Assembly (NCBI RefSeq): GCF_007097155.1
Contig: NZ_VJWA01000001.1
Span: 963,501-1,027,500 of the forward strand
DNA from: Glacieibacterium frigidum
Lineage (GTDB): Bacteria > Pseudomonadota > Alphaproteobacteria > Sphingomonadales > Sphingomonadaceae
Length of the DNA stretch: 64,000 bases
Reading direction: 5' to 3'
A program made the position numbers and the translations under genes. Of the stretch, positions 37,684 to 46,520 are shown one piece after another (the first letter of the stretch is position 1; every line of letters begins with the position of its first letter). Under the pieces are notes generated by a model. That model searched no databases. It saw only the letters and a list, made by a program, of their open reading frames with translations, and was not told the DNA's origin.

Positions 37684-39459
37684 TTACGCTGCCAACCCCT
37701 CGGCCTTTTCGCTCAGGATCAGCCAGCGTTCCTCGACCACCGCGACCTCGCGGCGCTTGGCCTCGGCCTCGGCATTCAGCGCGTCGAACTTCTTGGGGTC
37801 GCGGGCATAGAGCGCCGGGTCGGCCATCGCGAGTTCGGCGGCCTTGATCGCCTTGCCCAGCGCCTCGATCTTCGCGGGCGCGCCGTCGAGTTCGCGCTGC
37901 TCGATATAGGTCAGCTTGACGGTCCGCTTGACCGCCACCGGCGCGGCAGCCGCGCGCGGCGGGGGCGGCGCGGCGTCGGCCTTGCGCTTGGCCTGCCAGT
38001 CGGCATAGCCGCCGACCACCACGTCGGCGGTGCCCGACCCGTCGAGGCCGACGACCATCGTCACCGTGCGGTCGAGGAAGTCGCGGTCGTGGCTGACCAG
38101 CAGCACCGTGCCGGCGTAGTCGTCGATGACCTCCTGCAGCAGGTCGAGCGTCTCGAGGTCGAGGTCGTTGGTCGGCTCGTCGAGGATCAACAGGTTCGAC
38201 GGCCGGGCGAACTCGCGCGCCAGCAGCAGCCGCGACCGCTCGCCGCCCGAGAAGGTCTCGACCTTGGCGTCGAGAACGTCGGCGGTGAACAGGAAGTCCT
38301 TCAGATAGCCGACGACGTGCTTGCGCTCGCCGCCGACCTCGACCCAGTCGCCGCCGTCCGCCAGCACGTCGCGCACCGTCTTGCCGGGGCTGAGCAATGC
38401 CCGCTGCTGGTCGATCAGCACGCCCTGCAGCGTCTTGGCGCGGCGGATACGGCCCGAATCGGGCGCCAGTTCGCCGGTCAGCAGTTTAAGCAAGGTCGTC
38501 TTGCCCGCTCCGTTCGGCCCGATCACGCCGATGCGGTCGCCGCGCTGGACGCGCAGGGTCAGGTCCTTGATCACCGCGCGGTCGCCGAACGACTTGTTCA
38601 CGTGCTCGGCGTCGATGACGATCTTGGTCTTGGTCTCCTCAGCGGTGACTTGCAGCTTGGCGACGCCCTGCGGCCCGGTCATCGCCTTGCGGGTGGCGCG
38701 CAACTCGTCGAGCTTGCCCAGCCGGCCCATGTTGCGCTTGCGCCGCGCCGTGACGCCGCGCGCCAACCAGTGCAGTTCCTGCTTGAGCTTGGTGTCGAGC
38801 TTTTCGGCGTTGCGCTCCTCCTCGGCCGTGACCGCGTCGGTCCATGCCTCGAAGCCGCCGAAGCCGATCTCGGCGCGCCGCATCGTGCCGCGGTCGAGCC
38901 ACGCGCACGCCTTGGTCAGGCGCGACAGGAACATGCGGTCGTGGCTGATCGCGATGAAGGCGCCCTTGAAGCGCTGCAGGTGCGTCTCCAGCCATTCGAT
39001 CGCGGTGATGTCGAGGTGGTTGGTCGGCTCGTCGAGGAGCAGCAGGTCGGGTGCCTGCGCCAGCGCGCGGCAAATTGCTGCTCGTCGGCGTTCGCCGCCG
39101 GACGCTGTTGCTGCATCGCGGTCGAGATCGAGCCCCAGCTGGTCGGCGATCGCATCGACCTCGTAGAACTCGGGCGCATCGGGCTCGGCCATCGCGAAAT
39201 CGCGCAGGGTGGCGAAGCCCGCGACGCTCGGATCCTGTTCGAGCAGCACGATCTTCGCGCCGGGCCGCTGCACCCGCCGCCCCTCGTCGGGCTCGAGCGT
39301 GCCGGCGAGCAGCCGCAGCAGCGTCGTCTTGCCCGCCCCGTTGCGCCCGACCAGCGCCAGCCGATCGCGCTCCCCCACGAACAGGCCGAGGCCGCGGAAA
39401 AGCCACTTCGTGCCCTGGTTAAGGCCGATGTTTTCGAGGGAGAGAAGGGGGGCTGCCAT
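37684..39459 (-). CDS. ABC-F family ATPase (Uup-like)
   Basis: 591 residues with two ABC ATPase domains and no transmembrane segment. Walker A motifs GRNGAGKTT (near residue 40) and GPNGAGKTT (near 317); signatures ASGGERRRAAI and FSGGERSRLLLA; Walker B LLLLDEPTNHLD and LLILDEPTNDLD. A ~60-residue C-terminal region (after a Pro/Ala-rich linker, starting YIEQRELDGAP) predicted to be a coiled coil resembles Uup. ABC-F proteins act on ribosomes to relieve stalled translation. Confidence 0.93.
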   Translation of the reverse strand: MAAPLLSLENIGLNQGTKWLFRGLGLFVGERDRLALVGRNGAGKTTLLRLLAGTLEPDEGRRVQRPGAKIVLLEQDPSVAGFATLRDFAMAEPDAPEFYEVDAIADQLGLDLDRDAATASGGERRRAAICRALAQAPDLLLLDEPTNHLDITAIEWLETHLQRFKGAFIAISHDRMFLSRLTKACAWLDRGTMRRAEIGFGGFEAWTDAVTAEEERNAEKLDTKLKQELHWLARGVTARRKRNMGRLGKLDELRATRKAMTGPQGVAKLQVTAEETKTKIVIDAEHVNKSFGDRAVIKDLTLRVQRGDRIGVIGPNGAGKTTLLKLLTGELAPDSGRIRRAKTLQGVLIDQQRALLSPGKTVRDVLADGGDWVEVGGERKHVVGYLKDFLFTADVLDAKVETFSGGERSRLLLAREFARPSNLLILDEPTNDLDLETLDLLQEVIDDYAGTVLLVSHDRDFLDRTVTMVVGLDGSGTADVVVGGYADWQAKRKADAAPPPPRAAAAPVAVKRTVKLTYIEQRELDGAPAKIEALGKAIKAAELAMADPALYARDPKKFDALNAEAEAKRREVAVVEERWLILSEKAEGLAA

Positions 39460-39555
39460 TGCAGTGCAGCATGTAGGGGAGGGTGGGGGGAAGCGCCAGC
39501 GTGGCGTCCGACGTGGTTATGGGTTGAAAGCGGACGTTACGCGTGATGCGCTCTG

Positions 39556-39738
39556 CTAGTCGGGCTGTCCGGCGCGCTTGAGGAAGGTGCGGCGCATACC
39601 GTGTGCAGCGGCGATCCTGATAGTCTGCCCCTCTTCGTCGCTGAGTGAGGACGATTGATCCTCAGCAGGCTGATCGACCGAGGGCGCAGACCGGCTGCCG
39701 CGGAGGGTACTCAGGAGCGATCGAACAAGGCGCATCAT
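39556..39738 (-). CDS. Small basic hypothetical protein
   Basis: 60-residue open frame beginning MMRLVRSLLSTLRG and ending RTFLKRAGQPD, with an AAAGG Shine-Dalgarno-like sequence before the ATG at 39738. The N-terminus is amphipathic and basic, the middle Ser/Asp/Glu-rich. It sits 24 bases downstream of the amidohydrolase gene on the same strand. Sequence is less Arg/Ala-biased than the chance frames here, but nothing supports a function and it may be noncoding. Confidence 0.35.
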   Translation of the reverse strand: MMRLVRSLLSTLRGSRSAPSVDQPAEDQSSSLSDEEGQTIRIAAAHGMRRTFLKRAGQPD

Positions 39739-39761
39739 GGCTGCCTTTCGATGGGAACCCC

Positions 39762-41135
39762 CTACTTCGCCCCCAGCGCCGCCTCCACCGGCTGCCCGTC
39801 GCGCTTGTAGACGACCCCGCCCTTCATCACGAAGGGCACGTTCTGCAGGAGGGCGATCGTCTCCAGCACGTCGCCGCGGACCGCGATGATGTCGGCGTGG
39901 CGGCCCGGCGTCACGGTGCCGCTGGTCTTTTCGACGCCCATGAACTTGGCGGGCCAGTAGGTCGCCGACTGGATCGCCTCCATCGCCGGCACGCCGAGCT
40001 TGTTGACCCAGACGTCGAGCTCGTTCCACGTCGACTGGCAGTGGAAGGTCATCGGGATGCCGCTGTCGGTGCCGATCAGCAGGATCGCGCCCGACTTGCG
40101 CAGCTGCGCGAACTTGGTGTCGAGCGTCGGTTTCCGCTTCGGCGTCAGCTGGTTGTAGTCGAGCGCGTCCGGCTTCGCGATCGACGCCTTGATGTCGGCG
40201 ATCGTGTCGGGCTTCAGCCCGCGCGTCCAGCACTTGTCGTCGAGCTTCTCGGGGTTGGCGACGAGGCGGTTGAGGTTGAACAGCCCACTGATCGTCGGCG
40301 TCCAGTACAGCGGGCTGCCGCGCACGCGCCCCTCGGCAGCGCGCGCCTCGATCAGCAGCATGATGTCGTCGGGGTAGCGCGGCGCGGCGCCCAGCCCGGT
40401 ATGCTCGAAATTGTCGACCCCGATGCGCAGGCCCAGGCGGATCTCCTCGGGCAGATGCGAGTGCCCGACGACCTTCAACCCCACCTTGTGCGCCTCGTCG
40501 ACGAGAGCACGCGCGGTGGGTTCGCCGAGCTCGTCCTGGTCGACCATCTTGATGATGTCGACTCCCGCAGCCTTGAGCTGGCGGACCTTGGCACGCGCGT
40601 CGGCGGCGTCCTTGATGCCCCAGCGGAATGCCTCGGTGCCCGGATAGGGCTTCTTCTGGAGGAACGGGCCCGAGACATAGAGGCGCGGGCCCGGGATGCG
40701 CCCGGCGGCGACCGCGTCGCGCACGGCGATCGAATCGTCGAGCGTGCCGCCGAGGTCGCGCGCGCTGGTAACGCCGGCCAGTAGCAGCTGCGCCGCGCCC
40801 GCGGGCATGATCTCGTTCCGCCAGCGCTGGATGTACGCCTTGTCCCAATGAACATAGTCGGCATGGCCATTGAGCATCAGGTGGACGTGCATGTCCCACA
40901 GGCCCGGCAGCACATCCATGCCCTCGGTCGAGATCACCTCGGCTCCTGCCGGCACGGGCAGGGTGGCGACGGTGCCGACCGCGGTGATGCGCCCGCCGTC
41001 GACCAGGATCACGCTGTTCGCCAGCGGCGGCCCGCCGTTGCCGTCGATCAGCCGCCCGCCGACCAGCGCCTTCAGGTCGGCCGCCTGCGCCGCCGTCGCG
41101 ATCAGCGCCGCCGCCAGGCCCATCCACACACGCAT
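39762..41135 (-). CDS. Amidohydrolase family protein (exported)
   Basis: 457 residues with a signal peptide (MRVWMGLAAALIATAAQA). The TIM-barrel metal motif is DMHVHLML near residue 85; the later ligand region contains VVGHSHLPEE and the Asp in LIGTDSGIP. The small beta-sandwich domain is built from both ends (IDGNGGPPLANSVILVDGGRI; TPGRHADIIAVRGDVL). This pattern fits imidazolonepropionase/prolidase-like amidohydrolases. Predicted periplasmic; substrate unknown. Confidence 0.88.
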   Translation of the reverse strand: MRVWMGLAAALIATAAQAADLKALVGGRLIDGNGGPPLANSVILVDGGRITAVGTVATLPVPAGAEVISTEGMDVLPGLWDMHVHLMLNGHADYVHWDKAYIQRWRNEIMPAGAAQLLLAGVTSARDLGGTLDDSIAVRDAVAAGRIPGPRLYVSGPFLQKKPYPGTEAFRWGIKDAADARAKVRQLKAAGVDIIKMVDQDELGEPTARALVDEAHKVGLKVVGHSHLPEEIRLGLRIGVDNFEHTGLGAAPRYPDDIMLLIEARAAEGRVRGSPLYWTPTISGLFNLNRLVANPEKLDDKCWTRGLKPDTIADIKASIAKPDALDYNQLTPKRKPTLDTKFAQLRKSGAILLIGTDSGIPMTFHCQSTWNELDVWVNKLGVPAMEAIQSATYWPAKFMGVEKTSGTVTPGRHADIIAVRGDVLETIALLQNVPFVMKGGVVYKRDGQPVEAALGAK

Positions 41136-41213
41136 CGATATTCCCCCGCAAACCCAGCACCATCGTGCGGCGCGGCGCGGCGGCGTGTCAATCGGCAGGG
41201 GTGGCCAGGAAGG

Positions 41214-41248
41214 GCGCGCGGGCGGCAGGGTCCGAACCGCCCGCGCGC
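41214..41248 (-). terminator. Strong hairpin after the first PEP-CTERM gene
   Basis: Twelve-base perfect stem GCGCGCGGGCGG (41214-41225) / CCGCCCGCGCGC (41237-41248) begins 9 bases after the stop at 41258. On the minus strand it is followed only by CCCTTCC, so U-tract support is weak. Likely a transcript end or 3' stabiliser. Confidence 0.5.
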
Positions 41249-41257
41249 TCGCCCTGG

Positions 41258-41968
41258 TCAGGCGGCGACCGTCGCCACCCCGCGACGGCGCATTACCCCG
41301 CCGACCAGGCCGAAGCCGCCGATCATCAGCGCCCAGGTGCCGGGCTCGGGCACGCCCGGCACGACGGGCACGTCCAGCGCCTGGCCGAAGCGGATATTGT
41401 CGAGGGCGATATTGTCGCTCGCCCCGCCCAGCCCGGTCAGATCGATGACCAGCTCGAGCTGCGACCCCGTCAGCGGGTTGCTCGAAAAGTCGAAGCTGAA
41501 CGGTGCGGCATTGGTGATCAGCGTCGAGCCCGTCTGGAACAGCACGGTCGAGGTCGCGAGATCGGTGATCCGCAGCCCCGGGATAGCCTGGTTCACGAAA
41601 TAGGCACCCAGGTCGAAGCCGAACAGGCGAACGTCATAGCCGGCATCGGCGGTGAAGCGTGCGGTCAGCGTCGTGTCGCCGTCGACCTCGTTGTAATAGA
41701 CGTTGGTCAGGCCGCTGTAATTGGTCGTCCAGAGCGCCGGCACTTCGCCCGTCGTGCCATAGTCGACGACGACATTGGCGGTCGTGCCCTCGCTGCCGAA
41801 CCCGTAGCTGTGGCCGTTGGCGTCGGGCGACGTCGTGGCGCGGTCGCCGTAGGTCTGCGCGAGCAGCTTGCCGTCGCTGACGCCGCCCTGGACATTGAAG
41901 GTCAGGATCGTGGCGCTGGCGGGCACCGCGACGAGAGCGGCCGCGAATGCGATCAGTGTCTTCTGCAT
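41258..41968 (-). CDS. PEPxxWA-CTERM sorting domain protein (1)
   Basis: 236 residues. Signal peptide MQKTLIAFAAALVAVPASA, a beta-rich extracellular body, and a C-terminal sorting tail VPEPGTWALMIGGFGLVGG followed by RRR. PEP-CTERM proteins are exported and then processed by an exosortase, often alongside exopolysaccharide. No exosortase gene is in this window. First of three tandem genes on this strand. The 59 bases encoding the tail are identical to those in the next gene. Confidence 0.9.
   Translation of the reverse strand: MQKTLIAFAAALVAVPASATILTFNVQGGVSDGKLLAQTYGDRATTSPDANGHSYGFGSEGTTANVVVDYGTTGEVPALWTTNYSGLTNVYYNEVDGDTTLTARFTADAGYDVRLFGFDLGAYFVNQAIPGLRITDLATSTVLFQTGSTLITNAAPFSFDFSSNPLTGSQLELVIDLTGLGGASDNIALDNIRFGQALDVPVVPGVPEPGTWALMIGGFGLVGGVMRRRGVATVAA
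41298..41356. repeat. 59-base PEP-CTERM tail repeat, copy 1
   Basis: Begins CCGCCGACCAGGCCGAAGCC on the plus strand. Identical over 59 bases to copy 2 (42061-42119) and 4 mismatches from copy 3 (42842-42900). It encodes the PEP motif and hydrophobic stretch in each gene. Confidence 0.9.
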
Positions 41969-42017
41969 GGTTGAGTCCCCTAACTTGTGGTTGTCAGAAG
42001 TGCGGGTTCGGAGCGGA

Positions 42018-42716
42018 TCAGGCGGCGACCGTCGCCAGGGCCGTGCGGCGCCGCATCGCGCCGCCGACCAGGCCGAAGCCGCCGATCATCAGCGCCCAGG
42101 TGCCGGGCTCGGGCACGCCGCCGACGGGGGGCGTCAGATCGATGAAGTTGATGCCGGCGACCGCGTCGGGATCGAAACCGTTATTGCCTGAAATCCCGCC
42201 CGAAGATGTTCCGTCGAGCCGTAAAAAGCGAAATTGCGATACGCCGAGCGCGGTGACTGCGGCTCCGAGATCGTACGAGCGTCGCCACGTCGCCACGCTG
42301 TGCGTCTCGTCGCCGGCGAGATCGACGGCGGCAACGCCTGTTCCTTCGACGTTGAAGAACGTTAAGCCGTCGGCGCTGACCAGGATGTCGGCGGAGGCGA
42401 ACTCGACGGTTCCGAAATCGACCTCGTAGACGTTGAAATCGGCTCCCGCGCCGTCGACGAGGCGGAAGCTGCCGAAGTCATACGTGATGAAGCCGCTGCC
42501 GATGCCGGTATGCACGTCGTCGGGCCGACCGAGGAACGACGCCGTCTCCTCCACGGTGAGCGCCTCCGAAGCCGTCAGTTCGGACGGCAGCGTCAGGTAC
42601 AGCGCCGTCGCTCCAGTGGTGCCGGCCGTGCCCGCAGCGACGATCTCCGCAGCCGCTGTCGGCACGGCCAAAGCCATGCCGCAGAGCGCCAAACCTGCCT
42701 TCAATTCATTCCGCAT
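42018..42716 (-). CDS. PEPxxWA-CTERM sorting domain protein (2)
   Basis: 232 residues. Signal peptide MRNELKAGLALCGMALAVPTAAA, a beta-rich body, and the tail VPEPGTWALMIGGFGLVGG plus RRR. The body (DFGSFRLVDGAGADFNVYEVDFG, SADGLTFFNVEG) resembles discoidin/lectin-like or cell-surface domains but I cannot name the family. Start chosen at 42716 by signal peptide. It lies 49 bases upstream of the first copy, on the same strand. Confidence 0.88.
   Translation of the reverse strand: MRNELKAGLALCGMALAVPTAAAEIVAAGTAGTTGATALYLTLPSELTASEALTVEETASFLGRPDDVHTGIGSGFITYDFGSFRLVDGAGADFNVYEVDFGTVEFASADILVSADGLTFFNVEGTGVAAVDLAGDETHSVATWRRSYDLGAAVTALGVSQFRFLRLDGTSSGGISGNNGFDPDAVAGINFIDLTPPVGGVPEPGTWALMIGGFGLVGGAMRRRTALATVAA
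42061..42119. repeat. 59-base PEP-CTERM tail repeat, copy 2
   Basis: Exact copy of 41298-41356. The identity extends through synonymous positions, which argues for recent duplication or gene conversion. Confidence 0.9.
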
Positions 42717-42783
42717 GACCAATCTCCCTGTTGCTCGATGGAGCGCAACCTGACCCGCCGGTCGGGCGCCTCGTCTCTGCGGC

Positions 42784-43410
42784 TTAAGCCGCTGCCCGTG
42801 ACGCAAGACCGTCGGCGTTCGCGCCGCGGCGGCGCATCGCGCCGCCGACCAGACCGAAGCCGCCGATCATCAGCGCCCAGCTGGCAGGCTCGGGCACGCC
42901 GCCGACGGGCGGGGCGACGTCGAAGGTCAGCGTGTTGCCGCCGCCTGCGAGCGCGCGATTGTCGAGCTGGCCGCTGAACAGCGTCGCGCCGAGGCTGTCG
43001 AAAATCGTGATGCCGAACAGGTCGCGGCTGCCGAAGTCGGCGCGGCCGAAGACCGTCAGGCTGGAGAGACTGGTCGGCGCGGCAAGGGTGATCAGCAGGA
43101 ACTCCTCTGCCGCTGCGCTGTCCGAATGATAGATCAAGGGGTAGGAGACGGGTGCGAGGCCGTCGATCGCCTTGTCGGGGGTCGAGGTCGTGTCGTAGTT
43201 GCCGCTGCCGGTCGCCGTGCCGCCGTTGCTCGTCAGCGCGACATTGGTGCCGGTCACTGCCTCGATCGCCTGCACCTCGCCGACCTGCAGCCAGGTCGGC
43301 ACGAGGTTGGTGATGCGGATCGTCTTCGCGCCCGTCACCGTCACGGCGGCGGCGGGCCCGGCCAGCAGCATCGTCGCCGCAAGTGCGGCGGTCATCCCAG
43401 TCTTAAGCAT
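42784..43410 (-). CDS. PEPxxWA-CTERM sorting domain protein (3)
   Basis: 208 residues. Signal peptide MLKTGMTAALAATMLLAGPAAA, body with an F5/8-type-C-like beta pattern (KTIRITNLVPTWLQVGEVQAI ... LTVFGRADF), and tail VPEPASWALMIGGFGLVGG plus RRR. Start chosen at 43410. It is the first transcribed of the three tandem genes, and diverges from the ECF sigma factor gene 155 bases away. Confidence 0.88.
   Translation of the reverse strand: MLKTGMTAALAATMLLAGPAAAVTVTGAKTIRITNLVPTWLQVGEVQAIEAVTGTNVALTSNGGTATGSGNYDTTSTPDKAIDGLAPVSYPLIYHSDSAAAEEFLLITLAAPTSLSSLTVFGRADFGSRDLFGITIFDSLGATLFSGQLDNRALAGGGNTLTFDVAPPVGGVPEPASWALMIGGFGLVGGAMRRRGANADGLASRAAA
42842..42900. repeat. 59-base PEP-CTERM tail repeat, copy 3
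   Basis: Differs from copies 1 and 2 at 4 of 59 positions by direct comparison; one change alters the protein from EPGTW to EPASW. Confidence 0.85.
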
Positions 43411-43565
43411 CGCAATACCCCTGTACCCCGTGCACCGCGACCTTCGCGGGCCTCGCAGGGTCAAGGCTCCGCCGATCGGGCAAACGGCTCAGGCCGGTAA
43501 AGAATTTTTTGTGATGCGATAGTTTCGGGGTTCCCAAGTCTTCCCGCACCCTTAACGTAACGGCC

Positions 43566-44120
43566 ATGTCGGTAGGGTACGAGTGCGATTCGCGGGCGCT
43601 GCTCGGCGCATGGCGTGGCGGTGACCGCGACGCACGCGACCAGCTGTTCGCAATCTTCTACCCCGATCTGCGGCGCTCGGCGGCGGCGATGCTGCGGCGC
43701 GAACGCGGCGTTTCGCTGTCGACGGGCGATCTCGTCCAGGAATCGGTGATGCGCCTCGTCGCGCTCGACCGCATCGCCTGGGCCGACCGCGCGCATTTCA
43801 TGGCGCTGTCGTCGACGATGATGCGCCGCGCGCTGCTCGACCATCTGCGCGCCAAGCGCCGCAACAAGCGCGAGCACGAGAAGGTCGAGCTGCACACCGG
43901 CCTGCACGGCGAGCCCGACCTGAGCGTCGAGAAGCTGTCCGACGCGCTCGACGACCTCGCGCGGATCGATCGCGAGCGCGCCGAGATCGTCGAGATGCGC
44001 TATTTCGGCGGCATGGAGATCTCCGAGATCGCCGCCGTGCTCGGCTGTTCGGAGGCGACCGTGAAGCGGCGCTGGACGGCGGCGCGGCTGTGGCTGCTCG
44101 ACGCGCTCAGCGAGACTTGA
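43566..44120 (+). CDS. ECF-type RNA polymerase sigma factor
   Basis: 184 residues. Region 2 is around DARDQLFAIFYPDLRRSAAAML and STGDLVQESVMRLVAL; region 4 is the helix-turn-helix EISEIAAVLGCSEATVKRRWTAARLWL. The pattern, including the ALSSTMMRRALLDHLRAKRRNKR linker, fits the ECF subgroup annotated as TIGR02999, often found beside Ser/Thr kinases. Directs RNA polymerase to a set of promoters I cannot identify. Its stop overlaps the kinase TTG start (TTGA), so the pair is co-translated and the kinase probably controls its activity. Confidence 0.92.
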   Translation: MSVGYECDSRALLGAWRGGDRDARDQLFAIFYPDLRRSAAAMLRRERGVSLSTGDLVQESVMRLVALDRIAWADRAHFMALSSTMMRRALLDHLRAKRRNKREHEKVELHTGLHGEPDLSVEKLSDALDDLARIDRERAEIVEMRYFGGMEISEIAAVLGCSEATVKRRWTAARLWLLDALSET

Positions 44121-46477
44121 GGAAGGACGATCTCGACGGGCGCGCGCTGGCGCTGCTCGACGCCGCCTTCGACCGACCATCCGCCACGCGTGAGGCCTGG
44201 CTGCGCGACCAGTGCGGTGACGACGAGGCGCTCACCGCCCGCTGCCTGGCGCTGCTTCATGCCGGGACGGGGGCGGAGGCGCGGCTGCGCACCGGCACCG
44301 CGGGGCAGGGCGACGTCGACGCGCCGCTGCCGGACCGCATCGGCGCGTACCGCATCACCGGGCTGATCGGCCAGGGCGGCATGGGGGCGGTGTACCGCGG
44401 CGAGCGCGCGGCAGGCGATTTCGATCATGTCGTGGCGATCAAGCTGATCCGACCCGGCGCGCTGTCGGACACGCTCGTCGAACGCTTCCAGCGTGAGCGC
44501 CAGACCCTCGCCCGCCTGTCGCACCCCAATATCGCGCGCCTGTTCGACGGCGGCGAGACCGACGGCACCCCGTATATCGTCATGGAGCATGTCGACGGCG
44601 TCCGCCTCGACACCTGGCTGGTCGGCGCACCACCGCTGGCGGCGCGCACCGTGCTGTTCCTGAAGGTGTGCGCGGCGGTCGGCTTCGCGCATCAGAACCT
44701 GATCATCCACCGCGACCTGACGCCGTCGAACATCCTCGTCGATGCCGACGGCGAGCCCCGGCTGATCGACTTCGGCATTTCGCGGCCGCCCGATGCACCC
44801 ACGGCGCGCACGCCGGTCGCGGGGCTCAGCCTGACGCCGGGCTTCGCGGCGCCCGAGCGGCTGGCCGGGCTGCCCGCGACGACGCTGACCGACATCTACT
44901 CGCTCGGCGTGCTGTTCGACCGGCTGCTCGGCGGGGCGGGCGACGACGATACGCGCGCGATCGTCGCGCGCGCCAGCGCCGCCGTGCCCGAGGACCGCTA
45001 CCCCTCGGTCGATGCGCTCGCCGACGACGTGCGGGCCTGGGCGAGCGGCGGCGTCGTCGCGGCGCGGCGTGGCGGGCGCAGGTACGCGGTCGCGAAGTTC
45101 GTCCGCCGCCACCGCGTCGGCGTGGCCGCGAGTCTGGCGGCGCTGCTGCTCATCCTGGGCGCGCTGGCGGCAACGAGCTGGTCCTACGCCCGTGCCGAGC
45201 GCGCCCGCGTCGCCGAGGCGAAGCGCTTTGAGGAGCTGCGCTCGCTCGCCGGCTACATGATCTTCGACCTCGACGAGCAGCTGGCGCGCGTCGTCGGCAA
45301 TGCCGCCGCACGGGTCAGGCTGGTCGGGCGCGCCCAGACCTATCTGTCGGCGCTGGCGGCGTCGCCGGGGACCAGCCCCGCGGTGCGCGAGGAGGCAGCG
45401 CGCGGCTTCATCACGCTGGCGCGGGTCCAGGGCGTGCCGACGCAGCCCAATTTCGGCGACAACGACCGGGCGCGCGCCAATCTCGACACCGCGATCGCCA
45501 TGCTGCGCCCCGCCGCGCCGCGCGACCCGGCAGCGGCGGCGCTGCTGGTCGAGGGCCTGTCGCACCGCGCGATGATCAGCGCCCATGTCGATACCGACGG
45601 CAAGACGACCGCCACGATGCTTGAGGAGGCAGCGAAGGTTCTCGCCGCAGTGCCCGTGCCGGCGCGGGACATGGCGTGGATGGCGGCGCGCAGCCGCCTG
45701 CGCAAGTCGCAGTTCGAGGCCGCGGTGATGGACAACAAGCCTGCCGAGATGCTGCGCCTCGCCGAGCAGATGGAGATCGAGGTCGGCGAGTGGCCGCCGG
45801 CGGAGCGTAGCTCGCGCGCCGCCGCAATCGATTTTGCCACCGCGCAGCATTTCCGCGGCATGCACGGCTATTTCGCCGACCAGTACGAGACCGGCACCGC
45901 TGCGCACCGCCGCGCCGAGGCGATGCTGACCGCGCTCGACGAGGCCCAGCCCAACGACCCGATGGTCCTCTACCTGCTCGCCTACAATGGCTATGTCGGC
46001 TACGGCACGGCGTCGGGGAGCCCGGCGCTGACCGCCGACGCGAACCACTTCCTCGGTACCGCACGGGCGAGCGTCGACCGGCTGATCCGCATCGAGCCCA
46101 ATGATCGTGCGCTGCGCGCCTTTTCGGGATCGATCCGCAATTCGGAGGCGCAGGCGCTCAGCGATGCCGGGCGGCAGGCGGAGGCGGTTGCGGTACAGCG
46201 CCGGGTGATCGCCGATTATACCGCCGCGATCGGCCCGAAGCGCAAGTCGGCGACGCTCAACCGCCTGCTGCTCGCGCACATCACGATGGGCAATATCGCG
46301 CGCAAGGCCGGCGACCGGGCGCTGGCGTGCGCCAGCGTCGCCGCGGCGCGCGCCGCGATGCCCGAGCTGGAGGCGACGGGCAGCCTGGTCGGCAATATAG
46401 CGGCCTTTCGCCCGACGCTCGCCGCCAACGCCCGGGCGTGCGCGAGCGGCGGCGCGCTGGTGCCGCTCACGACCTGA
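44117..46477 (+). CDS. Transmembrane Ser/Thr protein kinase with C-terminal TPR-like domain
   Basis: 786 residues from a TTG overlapping the sigma factor stop. The kinase domain (about residues 75-320) has the glycine loop GQGGMG, VAIK with Lys109, HRDLTPSN at 198-205 and DFG at 218-220, all intact; the APE equivalent is AAPERL. A single membrane helix lies at about 335-352 and is followed by ~430 residues of helical repeats outside the membrane, probably TPR-like sensors. This is the Hanks-type layout expected to pass an envelope signal to the coupled sigma factor. Confidence 0.9.
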   Translation: MRKDDLDGRALALLDAAFDRPSATREAWLRDQCGDDEALTARCLALLHAGTGAEARLRTGTAGQGDVDAPLPDRIGAYRITGLIGQGGMGAVYRGERAAGDFDHVVAIKLIRPGALSDTLVERFQRERQTLARLSHPNIARLFDGGETDGTPYIVMEHVDGVRLDTWLVGAPPLAARTVLFLKVCAAVGFAHQNLIIHRDLTPSNILVDADGEPRLIDFGISRPPDAPTARTPVAGLSLTPGFAAPERLAGLPATTLTDIYSLGVLFDRLLGGAGDDDTRAIVARASAAVPEDRYPSVDALADDVRAWASGGVVAARRGGRRYAVAKFVRRHRVGVAASLAALLLILGALAATSWSYARAERARVAEAKRFEELRSLAGYMIFDLDEQLARVVGNAAARVRLVGRAQTYLSALAASPGTSPAVREEAARGFITLARVQGVPTQPNFGDNDRARANLDTAIAMLRPAAPRDPAAAALLVEGLSHRAMISAHVDTDGKTTATMLEEAAKVLAAVPVPARDMAWMAARSRLRKSQFEAAVMDNKPAEMLRLAEQMEIEVGEWPPAERSSRAAAIDFATAQHFRGMHGYFADQYETGTAAHRRAEAMLTALDEAQPNDPMVLYLLAYNGYVGYGTASGSPALTADANHFLGTARASVDRLIRIEPNDRALRAFSGSIRNSEAQALSDAGRQAEAVAVQRRVIADYTAAIGPKRKSATLNRLLLAHITMGNIARKAGDRALACASVAAARAAMPELEATGSLVGNIAAFRPTLAANARACASGGALVPLTT

Positions 46478-46520
46478 ACCGATTGCATCGCGCCCGTCGC
46501 ACCCCGTATGAGCGCGGGCG

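Noticed and set aside
37093-39546. 817-residue plus-strand frame spanning the opposite strand of two genes
   Set aside because: It runs through both an exported-protein gene with a signal peptide and an ABC-F ATPase on the other strand, which have far better support.
44000-46279. 759-residue open frame on the minus strand opposite the kinase gene
   Set aside because: Composition is dominated by Arg, Ala, Gly and His with no domains; it mirrors the codons of the well-supported kinase. A high-GC antisense shadow.
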